A stretch of 64,000 nucleotides of DNA from Dyella choica. GTDB taxonomy: Bacteria > Pseudomonadota > Gammaproteobacteria > Xanthomonadales > Rhodanobacteraceae. The notes below the pieces were generated by a model. That model made no database searches. It saw nothing but the letters and a program-made list of their open reading frames with translations, and was not told where the DNA came from. The first letter of the stretch is position 1. Every line of letters starts with the position of its first letter. A program made the position numbers and the translations under genes. The stretch covers positions 1 to 64,000 of the forward strand of contig NZ_RYYV01000015.1 in the NCBI RefSeq assembly GCF_003977665.1, in the 5' to 3' direction. Below, in pieces: positions 53,746 through 63,500 of the stretch.

Positions 53746-54213
53746 CTATGCCCCACTGTTGGAATGACGGGCCGGTTCCTGGCGGCTCCGGATCTTGTGC
53801 AAGAACATCGCCGCGAAAACCATGCCTGAGATCAGGGCGATGTGCTCCATGAAGGTATTCATCTCGGCAAACCGCTGCGCGCCTTCCAGCTTCCAGAACG
53901 CGTGAGCGAGGTACGTTGCCATGGCGGTGAATACGGCCAACGCGCCTGCTCCAAGCCACGCCAGGCGATTAGTGATGATCGCCAGCGAGCCGCCCAGCTG
54001 CACCAGCAGCAGCAGGCCATACATTGCCCATGAGGGCGGCAGCCCGGTGGCCTGGAACTCGGCCAACGCCGCCATGGGATGGAACAACTTTTCGATACCG
54101 CTCCACCAATAGGGCAGCGTCAGTCCGATTCTGGCCAGGACGTTCGTTCCCTTCCAGTCCAGCATGGCGCGGATCAGTTCGGGCGTACCGCCAGTGAGGC
54201 TCGATGTCGTCAT
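53746..54213 (-). CDS. DoxX-family membrane protein
   Basis: A 155-residue protein with four hydrophobic helices; RIGLTLPYWWSGIEKLFHP is the typical start of the DoxX fold. Members have been linked to quinone or thiol redox systems, but no defined activity is assigned. The ATG at 54213 lies one base from the stop of the amidohydrolase gene, so the two are tightly coupled. Confidence 0.82.
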   Translation of the reverse strand: MTTSSLTGGTPELIRAMLDWKGTNVLARIGLTLPYWWSGIEKLFHPMAALAEFQATGLPPSWAMYGLLLLVQLGGSLAIITNRLAWLGAGALAVFTAMATYLAHAFWKLEGAQRFAEMNTFMEHIALISGMVFAAMFLHKIRSRQEPARHSNSGA

Positions 54214-54214
54214 G

Positions 54215-56098
54215 TCATACCGCCCAGCAGGCACAGCCCAAGGCGCCCCAGAAGGATTTTAAATCCGCTTCGGCGATCGGCAGGTTCGTCGACCACGCGC
54301 GTGGATGATTGTGGCCATGGATCGCGCAGCCGCCGCAGTCGCAGGCATGGACCTGATTCATCGCAGCGGGCGCCTGGCCATTGCCCCATGCCGCATAGCC
54401 ACCGTAGCGTCGCACTGGCGACCATTCCGGCATGGCCGGAGGCAGCGGCCGATCGTCGAACTGCTGGAACCCGTTCGCACCATAGACCACTTTTCCGCCC
54501 ACGATGGTCAGATCGGAAGTGATATCGGCAATGTCCGCCTCGGCACAGGAGAAGAAATCCCGCGTCGGTACGATCAGGTCGGCCAACTGCCCCACCTTGA
54601 TCTGGCCCTTCGATCCTTCCTCGTTGGAGAACCAGGTAACGTACTGCGTCCACATGCGCAACGCCGTTTCGCGATCGACACAGTTGTGCTGCGGGTAGAT
54701 CCGCATGCCGCCCACCGTCCGGCCCGTCACCAGCCACGAGAGTGATACCCAGGGGTTGTAGGAGGCGACGCGCGTCGCGTCTGTACCGGCGGAAATGCGA
54801 ACGCCTTTTTCCAGCATGCGTGCAACCGGCGGCGTGGCGGCCGCAGCGGCCGCACCGTAGCGCTCCACAAAGTATTCGCCCTGATACGCCATCCGGTGCT
54901 GTACGGCGACGCCGCCTCCGAGCGCGGCAATCCGGTCCATCGACCGCTCGGTGATGGTTTCGGCGTGATCGAAGAACCAATGCAGGCCCTTGAGCGGGAT
55001 ATCACGGTTGACCCTTTCGAACACATTGAGCGCACGTGTAATCGTTTCGTCGTACGTCGCATGCATGCGCCACGGCCAACGATTCTCCGCCAGCACGCGC
55101 ACCACATCTTCGAGCTCGCCTTCCATCGACGAGGGCATGTCCGGGCGGGGCTGCCGGAAGTCTTCGAAGTCCGCCGCCGAGAACACCAGCATTTCGCCGG
55201 CGCCGTTGTGCCGGAAATAATCATCGCCCTGCTTGTATTTGGAGGTCTTCGTCCAGTTGAGGAAGTCCTCTTTCTCGGCCTTGGGCTTTTGCGTGAACAG
55301 GTTGTAGGCGAGCCGGATGGTCAGATGTCCGTCCTGGGAAAGCTGGCGAATGACTTCGTAGTCTTCGGGATAGTTCTGAAACCCTCCGCCTGCATCGATC
55401 GCGCCGGTTACGCCCAGGCGGTTCAGGTCGCGCATGAAATGCCGCGTCGAATTGAGCTGGTATTCGAACGGCAGCTTGGGCCCTTTCGCCAACGTGGCGT
55501 ACAAGATGCCCGCGTTTGGCTTTGCCAGCAGCAAGCCGGTCGGGTTGCCGTCGCCGTCACGTACGATCTGCCCACCGGGAGGTTCCGGCGTGTCCTTGGC
55601 ATAGCCCACGGCGCGCAAGGCGGCGGCGTTGAGCAAGGCACGATCATAGAGGTGCAACAGGAACACCGGCGTATCGGGAGCCACGGCATTGAGCTCATCG
55701 ATAGTTGGCAGCCGCTTCTCCGCGAACTGGTGTTCGGTGAACCCGCCCACGACACGCACCCATTGCGGTGGTGGCGTGATGGCAACCTGCTGGCGCAACA
55801 TGGCCATGGCATCGGCCAGCGAGCGCACGCCATCCCAGCGCAGCTCCATGTTGAAATTGAGGCCGCCGCGAATGATGTGCAGGTGGTTGTCGATCAGACC
55901 CGGCAATACCGAGCGGCCCTTGAGGTCGATGACGCGCGTACCTGATCCAGCCAGCGCCATGACATCGTGGTCGCTTCCGACCGCCGTGAACCGCCCGCCG
56001 GCCATGGCCACTGCGGTTGCGGCCGGCTTGCCGGTGTCGAGCGTCGTAATTCGTCCGCCATGCAGGACAAGTTCGGGGATGGCAGTGGACGGGCTCAT
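54215..56098 (-). CDS. amidohydrolase, YtcJ-like (amidohydrolase 3), with Cys/His-rich tail
   Basis: A 627-residue metal-dependent hydrolase. The composite beta-sandwich (ELVLHGGRITTLD, GRSVLPGLID) flanks a TIM barrel beginning with His72-x-His74 (DNHLHII). A lysine or carboxylate bridge is not obvious, as in other YtcJ-like proteins. Metal ligands later include WFFDHAET and SAGTDATR. The tail (about 570-627) holds an unusual cluster HACDCGGCAIHGHNH and ends GALGCACWAV, which might bind metal. The ATG overlaps the stop of the XapX gene (ATGA). Confidence 0.82.
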   Translation of the reverse strand: MSPSTAIPELVLHGGRITTLDTGKPAATAVAMAGGRFTAVGSDHDVMALAGSGTRVIDLKGRSVLPGLIDNHLHIIRGGLNFNMELRWDGVRSLADAMAMLRQQVAITPPPQWVRVVGGFTEHQFAEKRLPTIDELNAVAPDTPVFLLHLYDRALLNAAALRAVGYAKDTPEPPGGQIVRDGDGNPTGLLLAKPNAGILYATLAKGPKLPFEYQLNSTRHFMRDLNRLGVTGAIDAGGGFQNYPEDYEVIRQLSQDGHLTIRLAYNLFTQKPKAEKEDFLNWTKTSKYKQGDDYFRHNGAGEMLVFSAADFEDFRQPRPDMPSSMEGELEDVVRVLAENRWPWRMHATYDETITRALNVFERVNRDIPLKGLHWFFDHAETITERSMDRIAALGGGVAVQHRMAYQGEYFVERYGAAAAAATPPVARMLEKGVRISAGTDATRVASYNPWVSLSWLVTGRTVGGMRIYPQHNCVDRETALRMWTQYVTWFSNEEGSKGQIKVGQLADLIVPTRDFFSCAEADIADITSDLTIVGGKVVYGANGFQQFDDRPLPPAMPEWSPVRRYGGYAAWGNGQAPAAMNQVHACDCGGCAIHGHNHPRAWSTNLPIAEADLKSFWGALGCACWAV

Positions 56099-56382
56099 GA
56101 CGCGTCCCTCCGCTGCGGTGGTGCGTCAGCGGCTTTTTTCGGGAGCTGCCCGCAAGGCAATTGGCCGAACACGTGCGGCTTGACCTGTTGCCCTACCCAT
56201 GCGGTGGTGCTGGCCTGCCGGCTGACCACCTGCTTGAACCACGGTGGAATCTGCTCGCCGATGAGGATCCCCAGCAATCCGACCAGCGCGATCACCGGCG
56301 GTGCCGGCGAGCGCACGTTGATCAGTCCGTAAACGATGCCTACCAAAAGGCCGGCAGCAAGCGATAGCAGATACGGCTTCAT
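56095..56382 (-). CDS. XapX-domain small membrane protein (DUF1427)
   Basis: A 95-residue protein with two hydrophobic helices: MKPYLLSLAAGLLVGIVYGL and PPVIALVGLLGILIGEQI, the XapX/DUF1427 signature, then a basic soluble tail. Role unknown. The start at 56382 is the first Met of the domain. Coupled to the amidohydrolase by a 4-base overlap. Confidence 0.85.
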   Translation of the reverse strand: MKPYLLSLAAGLLVGIVYGLINVRSPAPPVIALVGLLGILIGEQIPPWFKQVVSRQASTTAWVGQQVKPHVFGQLPCGQLPKKAADAPPQRRDAS

Positions 56383-56443
56383 CGAACTTTTCCTACGTCT
56401 GGTTGACACGACCGACCGCGCTCAAGGCACTGCCCGCAAGGGA

Positions 56444-57097
56444 TCAGCCGCCTTCCGCATGAAACATCGTCTTGGCGTAGATCACGCCAAGGCCGTAGCT
56501 GCCACCGTAGATCTTGGCAATACCCGTCGTGCTCTCATAGGTTTCCGTACGCGCCCAGTCGCGCTGCAGTTCAAGCAGGTACTGCAATGACGTCATGGGC
56601 CGGGCTCCCGCTTGTATCATGCGATCCATGGCACGGTTGTGCGCCTCGAGGGAAACGTCACCGCATGCATCGGCCACGACGTATACCTCAAAGCCCTGCT
56701 CCAGGGCCGAGAGTGTGGGACCGACGATGCAAACGGACGTCCACAGGCCACCGAAGACCAGCCGCGTCTTGCCGATCGCGTTGACCTGCTTGATCACCGC
56801 CGCATCTTCCCAGGTATTCATGGAGGTGCGATCGATCAGCGCCTGGCCGGGAAACGGCTCGGTCACCTCGGCGAACATCGGACCGGAGAAACTTTTCTCG
56901 GCAACGGTGGTGAGTATCGTCGGCACTTTGAAGCTGGCTGCGGCCCTGGCGATCAGGCCGGCGTTGTTGCGCAAATTGATCGCGTCGATCGAGTGCGTCG
57001 CGAACGACATCTGCGACTGGTAGTCGATCAGGATCAAAGCGTGATCTTGCGGGGTCAGCAACTGGGAGCCTGGCACGGGTTTCGCGGTGATGGTCAT
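56444..57097 (-). CDS. isochorismatase-family hydrolase (YcaC-like)
   Basis: A 217-residue cysteine hydrolase. Asp25 (LILIDYQ), Lys68 (VAEKSF) and Cys123 (TSVCIVGPTL) are the catalytic triad. The order and the ending resemble YcaC-type proteins of unknown substrate rather than nicotinamidase. First gene of the group that includes XapX, the amidohydrolase, DoxX and VOC. The 61-bp gap to XapX holds no terminator. Confidence 0.85.
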   Translation of the reverse strand: MTITAKPVPGSQLLTPQDHALILIDYQSQMSFATHSIDAINLRNNAGLIARAAASFKVPTILTTVAEKSFSGPMFAEVTEPFPGQALIDRTSMNTWEDAAVIKQVNAIGKTRLVFGGLWTSVCIVGPTLSALEQGFEVYVVADACGDVSLEAHNRAMDRMIQAGARPMTSLQYLLELQRDWARTETYESTTGIAKIYGGSYGLGVIYAKTMFHAEGG

Positions 57098-57400
57098 GAC
57101 GATGCCTCGATGTAGTGTGGGCGAACACGCCGATCAGGTAACAAGACTGCACGCTGCGGCGAACGATCATGGCGGCACGCGATATGCTTGCCGCTTCGGC
57201 AGTGCTCCGCGCGTCTTTCATACGCGCCCATAGTTCAGCTCGTTGACGATGCCTCAACAACCCTAAGGAAAGGGAGCTTGAACTCACCCTGATGGGTGAT
57301 GATCAGGATTGTCCATTGTGCGTGGGACCCGCTTGTGATTGACTGGTGCGGCTCGGACGCAGGACCGATGGCGGCATAGCCATTTTTTGGAGGCTTGCCC
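57098..57400. other. divergent intergenic region, no gene
   Basis: About 300 bp between the hydrolase gene (minus) and the response-regulator gene (plus). It must hold both promoters, but I find no clear pair of -35 and -10 boxes. A good place to look for binding sites of the neighbouring response regulator. Confidence 0.5.
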
Positions 57401-58033
57401 ATGAACGCTGAAGTTTCCCGTATTCGCATCATGATGGTCGACGACCATCCCTTGTTCAGAGAGGGTGTGGCCGCCGTGCTGGCTACGCAACCGGACATGG
57501 AACTGGTGGCGGAAGCCCAGGACGGCGAGGATGCGATTGCGCGGTTCCGCCAATGCCAGCCCGAGATCACGCTGATGGATCTGCAAATGCCAGGCATGAG
57601 CGGACTGGATGCCCTTCGACACATCCTGCATGAATGTCCGAAGGCACGCATCATCGTGTTGACGACGTATCAGGGCGACATGCAAGCGACGCGCGCGCTG
57701 CGCGCCGGTGCCGCCGGTTACCTCGTCAAGAGTACATTGCGCAAGGAGCTGCTGTTCACCATCCGGCAAGTGCACAAAGGCCATCGGCATGTCCCGCTGG
57801 AGGTGGCGCGCATCATGGCCGAATACTCGGCGGATGACATTCTCAGCGTGCGCGAACTGCAAGTCCTGGGTCATGTCGCGGGAGGCTATTCGAACAAACG
57901 AATCGCCACACACCTGGGCATTTCGGTCGAAACCGTCAAGACTCACATGAAAAGCATCCTGGCGAAGGTCAAGGCGAAGGACCGAACCGAGGCAGTGGTC
58001 ATCGCCATGCGCCGTGGCTATATCGACGCGTGA
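57401..58033 (+). CDS. NarL/FixJ-family response regulator
   Basis: A 210-residue regulator. Receiver domain with Asp14-Asp15, phospho-acceptor Asp60 (LMDLQMPGMSG) and Lys in YLVKSTLRKE; LuxR-type HTH at the C-terminus (SVRELQVLGHVAGGYSNKRI and GISVETVKTHMKSILAKV). GGAGG 8 bp before the ATG. Convergent with a histidine kinase gene (13 bp) and 2.5 kb from a second kinase; either or both could phosphorylate it. It could govern the divergent hydrolase operon. Confidence 0.92.
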   Translation: MNAEVSRIRIMMVDDHPLFREGVAAVLATQPDMELVAEAQDGEDAIARFRQCQPEITLMDLQMPGMSGLDALRHILHECPKARIIVLTTYQGDMQATRALRAGAAGYLVKSTLRKELLFTIRQVHKGHRHVPLEVARIMAEYSADDILSVRELQVLGHVAGGYSNKRIATHLGISVETVKTHMKSILAKVKAKDRTEAVVIAMRRGYIDA

Positions 58034-58046
58034 GTGAAGCGCTGCT

Positions 58047-58871
58047 TTATCTTGTTTTCGTGGTGCCAGGTGATAGCTGCGTCAGCGTGGCCCAACGAGC
58101 GGGTCGCCTAGTGATATAGGCGACATGGGACGGAACCTGCAGTTCGACCGCCGTACCCTGTCCCTGCAGCGAGGAAATCGAGCAGCTGCCACCGATGCAT
58201 TGCGCGCGCTCGCGCATCCCCCTGAGTCCCCAATGGCCTGGTTTATAGCCTGTCTCCAGGATGTCAGGATCGATGCCGATCCCGTTGTCCTGCACCCGCA
58301 GCAGAAATTGCTTGGACTCGAACGCCATGTCCATGGCTATCGTCGTGGCCCGCGCATGCCGGAAGGCATTGAGCATGGCTTCGCGGCCGATCAGATAGAT
58401 CTCTTCGAGAATGACCGGATCAACCTCGCGCCGGGTTCCGTGCAGGAACAATTGAAACTTCGCGGGGTTTTCCGCCTGAAGCTCCATGCCCAGCGATTCA
58501 AAGGTCATCGCCAGATCCTTGGCGGCGCCTTCGCTCAAGCGCAAATCGTGAACCCGGTCGCGTCCGTCCACCAACACTTCCTCCGCACGCGTAAGCGCCT
58601 GATCGATCCTGGCTCGAATGGGGTCGCCCTCCGGAATCTGTTCGGCAATGGCCTGAAAGCGCAGAATCAAACCCTGGATGCCCTGCAGCAAGGTGTCGTG
58701 AAGCTCGCGCGCGATGCGTTCGCGCTCCGCATGCCGTACCTCCAGGCGATCACGCAGCCTGGCCGCCATCTGCCGGTACCGAAATACGGCGAGGCCGATT
58801 ACGACGGCCATCGCCAGCGCGATGTAGCCCATCGAATACCAAGTAGTGAGATGCTGTGTCATCGCCGTCAT
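58047..58871 (-). CDS. HisKA_3-type sensor histidine kinase without sensor domain
   Basis: A 274-residue kinase. The start at 58871 is set by AGGGGG 7 bp upstream. One N-terminal helix (14-30), then the dimerisation box ERERIARELHDTLLQG with phospho-acceptor His58, and an HATPase domain (EEIYLIGREAMLNAFRHA, VQDNGIGIDP, GLRGMRERA). No periplasmic or PAS sensor is present. The catalytic part resembles the C-terminus of the propeller kinase at 60596, so it may be a shortened relative that needs a partner for sensing. Confidence 0.88.
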   Translation of the reverse strand: MTAMTQHLTTWYSMGYIALAMAVVIGLAVFRYRQMAARLRDRLEVRHAERERIARELHDTLLQGIQGLILRFQAIAEQIPEGDPIRARIDQALTRAEEVLVDGRDRVHDLRLSEGAAKDLAMTFESLGMELQAENPAKFQLFLHGTRREVDPVILEEIYLIGREAMLNAFRHARATTIAMDMAFESKQFLLRVQDNGIGIDPDILETGYKPGHWGLRGMRERAQCIGGSCSISSLQGQGTAVELQVPSHVAYITRRPARWATLTQLSPGTTKTR

Positions 58872-58912
58872 GCGCTTGCCCCCTGTGAAGGGTTTGTCCA
58901 TATTCTAGCTTT

Positions 58913-58926
58913 CTTGCCATGGCAAG
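58913..58926. promoter_or_regulatory. 14-bp perfect palindrome upstream of the short kinase gene
   Basis: CTTGCCATGGCAAG, 42 bp before the kinase ATG, with TAGAAT as a possible -10 close by on the minus strand. A candidate operator; no protein is assigned. Confidence 0.4.
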
Positions 58927-59033
58927 CTCCCCCACCCGAGGGATACCGAACAAATGGTGTACCCATGGCCGATGCATGTACGTTTTGGGGAAAAGCAGCG
59001 GTGCATCGGATCAGCGCCATGTCTCCGCAGCGC

Positions 59034-59100
59034 GTAGGCTGGGATGGCAATCCCAGCACCAGGATGGCGAGAGGAAGCTGGGATTATCATCCCAGCCTAC
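59034..59100. repeat. paired palindrome (REP-like) element
   Basis: GTAGGCTGGGATGGCAATCC and partner GCTGGGATTATCATCCCAGC plus CTAC. It ends 4 bp from the MFS stop codon. Confidence 0.9.
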
Positions 59101-59103
59101 ACA

Positions 59104-60360
59104 TCAGCCTCCCTGCTCTGGCCGCTTCCCCGTCTCGCGCAACGTAAACGACACCAGCAACGCCAACGCGATGACGGCGACCCAGAACAGGCCCGACTCA
59201 AAGAAGTGAAACTCCGGATTGATCGCCGGCGCGCCCATCGTCTTGCCGATATGTTTGGAAAAGACCGGCCCCAGCAGCGCCGTGACACTGAAGGTGATGA
59301 AGTTGATGGCGCCGGTTGCGCTGCCCTTGACGTGGTCCGGATTGACCTCCTTGATGATCGTGTACGGAATCATCGCCGCACCGGAGGAAATGCCGAAGAC
59401 GAGCAGCGTGATCCAGCTGGGCAGCGCCCCCGGAAGAAACGTCAGTTGCAAGGCGCAGGCAAGCATGGCGCTTACGCCGATGAGCAGTGCGAGTTTTCTA
59501 CGATGCAGGGCATCGGCCAGCCAACCGAAGAGCGGGCAGCCGAACACCCAGCCGAAGGGCACCATCGAGATGGCGAAGACGGCGTCGTGGTAGCTGAACA
59601 GTCGGTCTTCCTGGAACAGCCGGACGCCCCATACCATGTCGCCGATGGTCGTCGGAGCGAATAACAGGCCTGCAACGATGCCGCAGATGTAGGACTGCGG
59701 ATTGCTGAGTACGACCTTGTAGGGGCCAAGGAGACTGCGCTTTTCGCCGGCCTTCGCCGCATGATCTTCGCGCGGCGTCATGAGCAGCAATCCCACCGCA
59801 ACCAGCAACACCACAACGCCCATCCCCATCCAGAATTGAGCCGTACTGACCAGGCCATGGATAAGCGGCCCGACCGCTATTTGCCCCATTGTGCCGCCCA
59901 GCATGCCGAAGCATTGGGTAAATCCGATCGCCGTCGCCAGGCGCTTGGCGGAGAAGCCACGCGAAGCCAGATACACCGCTCCGGTAAAGGCGAAGGCCGA
60001 ACCGGCGCCCTGCAGGAGGCGCCCGATGCTGCCCATGGAAGCGTCGGGAATGGCGAAAAGCACGCAGCCCATGGCAAGCAACGCCATGCCGGCAGGCGCG
60101 ACGTAACGGGCGCCGAAGCGATCGAGCAGCACGCCCGCAACCAGGCTGGTGGTGGAATAGGTGTAGTAGTAATAGCCCAGGATGGTGCTGACGCCGAGGG
60201 TGGTGACAGCAAACGCCTTGGACAACTCGGGAAGCATGACCGCCGGTGCCGAGCGCGATGCGTACTCCAAAAAGTAGAAAACCGCGGCAAATCCCCAGGC
60301 TATGGCGTAAGCGATTGCCAGCCTTTTGCCGGCTTGAATGGCTACGCTCTTCACGTTCAT
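59104..60360 (-). CDS. MFS transporter
   Basis: A 418-residue major facilitator permease with twelve predicted helices. The first helix pair (YAIAWGFAAVFYFLEYASRSAPAVMLPEL split at about 19-46), the loop DRFGARYVAPAG between helices 2 and 3, and its repeat GWLADALHRRKLALLIG before helix 8 are typical. The sequence suggests an organic-anion or sugar-acid symporter of the ACS or OFA type, but substrate is not evident. Start at 60360 with AAGGTG upstream. Between the two kinases; may carry the sensed compound. Confidence 0.85.
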   Translation of the reverse strand: MNVKSVAIQAGKRLAIAYAIAWGFAAVFYFLEYASRSAPAVMLPELSKAFAVTTLGVSTILGYYYYTYSTTSLVAGVLLDRFGARYVAPAGMALLAMGCVLFAIPDASMGSIGRLLQGAGSAFAFTGAVYLASRGFSAKRLATAIGFTQCFGMLGGTMGQIAVGPLIHGLVSTAQFWMGMGVVVLLVAVGLLLMTPREDHAAKAGEKRSLLGPYKVVLSNPQSYICGIVAGLLFAPTTIGDMVWGVRLFQEDRLFSYHDAVFAISMVPFGWVFGCPLFGWLADALHRRKLALLIGVSAMLACALQLTFLPGALPSWITLLVFGISSGAAMIPYTIIKEVNPDHVKGSATGAINFITFSVTALLGPVFSKHIGKTMGAPAINPEFHFFESGLFWVAVIALALLVSFTLRETGKRPEQGG

Positions 60361-60595
60361 GGCAGCACCTTGACGCTCTTGCCAACGCGATGGGAACTGT
60401 AGCGAACGCCCCCTGCCCCTTCGTCCCCCAAACGGGTAGTTATGCGTCTGAAGCCATGACGGTTTCATCCAAATTGCGCCATGCTTGTCCAAGCCGCTCA
60501 TGCCTGAGCGGCAACGAGGACAGTGTTCCGGCTACTTTTCGGCTTTTATGCGAGTAAAGCGAAGCTTGCGAGCGCCAATGGGGGTGATGCTTAAT

Positions 60596-63500
60596 ATGGG
60601 CTCGCGCGTTGCTCGGTCTTGCTTCATGGGCATGCATGCCGCCGGCATTGCAGCCCTCGTATCAGCCAGACGACGGGTCCGCCAGCAGCTGCGTTGGTCG
60701 CTGGTCTGCCTGCTCATGGCCGGCCTTTGCTTTGCGCCAGTGGCCATGCCGGCTGAGCCGCCGCATACGGTCGCCCCCCTGTCCTCGCAGACGCCTTTTC
60801 GCTTGCAACTGGATCAGCTGCAGCACCGCGCCTATCTCTCGCGGGATGGCGCTCCGTCCAGCAGCACGGCCATCGCCCAGACGCCGGACGGCTTTTTGTG
60901 GTTTGCCACGCCAAACGGCTTGTACCGCTTCGATGGGGTGCGCTTTGACAAAAGCGTGACCAGCCTGCTGCCCAGCACGAACATTTTTTCCCTTTACGCG
61001 GAGCCCAATGGCGATCTGTGGATCGGCTATACCTTCGGTGGCGCCAGTGTGCTGCATGAGGGGACGCCATCGAACATTCCCGTTTCGGACCTCCCCGGCG
61101 GCAGCGTCATAGGCTTCGTGCGAACCGCGGACAAAACGCTCTGGCTTGCCACTACCCACGGCGTTGCCATGCAACGGGGCGACCGTTGGGAAACGCTTGG
61201 CCCTTCCCAGGGCTATCCCGGCCATCATCCGCAATGGTTCGGCAGTATCCACGGCGACATCTATCTGTTCGACAGCGATAGCGCTTACGTACTCGATCAG
61301 CACAACCATCAGTTCCACTCGACCGATTATGGGCGGGCCAAGCACGATCTGCTCGGGCTTCCACCTGACGCCACCTGGAGCAAGAGCCATAACCCCTATT
61401 GGGCGGGCCTGCGCGATCCGTCCGGTACGCTGTGGTTTACGCGCGAGGGCCAGGAGGGCATTACGCGCCTGCGCTGGGGCGGTGCAAGCGCCTCGCCCTC
61501 CTCCGAAGAGCATTTCGTTCAGCGCGACGGCCTGAGCGGCCAGTTCGTGCTGCTTTATTTCATGGATCGCGAGTCGAATGTCTGGGCCGCGACGGAAACG
61601 GGAGTCGACCGCTTCACCGTCGGCAAATTCACGCCGGTGCGTTTTCCGAACAGCATGACCAATCTCACCGTCGCTGCCGATGCCAAGGGTGGCGTATGGG
61701 TCGGAAGCCTTCGCGAATACGCTTTGTATCTCAAGGGCGACGAGGATCCTGTCCGCGTCGCCGACTTTGGGCTGGGCGCGGATTGTTCGACCGTGGACCG
61801 CCAAGGCACAGTCTGGATGCCGGGCAGGAACGATCTTGAAAGCTACGATGGCTCTCATGTCACCCATGTTGCGCCCCCACCCGGCACGCTGGCTGACGAG
61901 CATGGCGAACAGGTCCTGCAGGCGTGCCAGGGAATCGCGCAAGACGGTGCCGGCGACCTGTGGGTATCCATCGCCAAGGTGGGAGTGTTCCGCAGGTCAC
62001 GGGGAACCTGGACCCTCAACGGCGGCCTCAAGGCCCTACCGGAAGGCCCGGCCATTCGCGTCCTTGGCGATGCATCCGGCCGCATCTGGCTGACATATCC
62101 GGGTAGCCGCATTGCGCTGGTCGAGCAGGACAGCGTCAAGCTCTACAGCATCACCGACGGCTTGAACGTCGGCAACGTGCTTGCCCTCGATGTGCGCGGC
62201 ACGCACGTCTGGGCCACCGGTGATATTGGCGTTGCCTATCTGTCCCCTTCAGGCACGTTCATAAGCCTCGTAGGCAAAGGCGGCAACAGTTTTCGAGACA
62301 TGTCGGGCGTGGTCGAGACTCGCACGGGGGAGCTTTGGCTCAACGGGCCTGATGGCGTTTACCGCGTGAGCGCCGGCGAGCTTGCAAAATGGTTCCGGCA
62401 ATCGGGTTACACGCCCGCTTACGAGCTTTTCAGCCAAGCGGATGGCATCAGGGGCGTTCCCCTTCCCATCCGCCCCGGCCCGAGCATGGCCCAAAGCAGC
62501 GATGGCCGCATCTGGGTGGCGACCAAGCAGAATCTTTCCTGGGTCGACCCGGCGCATATCCGGCGCAACACGATCGCGCCGGACGTTGCCATCAACAGCC
62601 TGACCGCGGCCAAATCCACTTGGCCCGCAGCCTCCGTGCCGCCGCTGCCGCCGACCATGCACGGTGTCCACATTGCTTATACGGCGCCCGTCATGTCCAT
62701 GCCGGAGCGGGCCCATTTCCGCTACCGGCTCAAGGAAGTGGATGGCGATTGGCAGGATGACGGCGGCCGGCGCGAAGTCTTCTACGCCAACATGCAGCCT
62801 GGCAGCTATCACTTCGAAGTCGTCGCCCTCAACGAAGACGGCGTTCCGAGCCGGCAAGCGGCGAAATTGAATTTCACCATTACACCGGCTTTCTACCAAA
62901 CCTCCTGGTTCAAGGGGCTGATGGCCTGTGTGGTGGCCCTTGCCCTTTCGCTGCTGTACATGCTGCGCCTGCGTTTCATCGAGCGGCGTTACCAGTTGCT
63001 GATGGAAGAGCGCCTTGCCGAGCGTGAACGCATAGCACGCGATCTGCACGACACGCTGCTACAAGGCATGCAAGGCATGCTGCTGCAAGTGGAGATGCTT
63101 TCCAACAGCCGCGAACTGTCGGATGCGCAACGACAGCGGGTGACCCGGATCGAAGAGAAAATGCGTGGCGTGCTGATCGAAGGGCGCGACGCGATCAGCT
63201 CGCTTCGGCAGGCGCAATCCGGTCACGCCAACCTCATGGCCAAGCTGGAGGCGATAGGCAACGATGCGACTATCCGTTCAAGCACGCACTACTCCGTACG
63301 CGTCGAGGGCGAGTCACTCCCGCTACGCCCCGAGGTTTGCGAAGAGACCATCGCCATCGTCCGCGAAAGCGTGATCAATGCGTTCAAGCATGCCAAGGCC
63401 GAATGGGTACTCGTGTCCGTCTACTACACGCCCCGCGCCTTTATCGCTAACGTCACGGACAACGGCATCGGCATCACCGAGCAAAAGATCCAGCAGCAAC

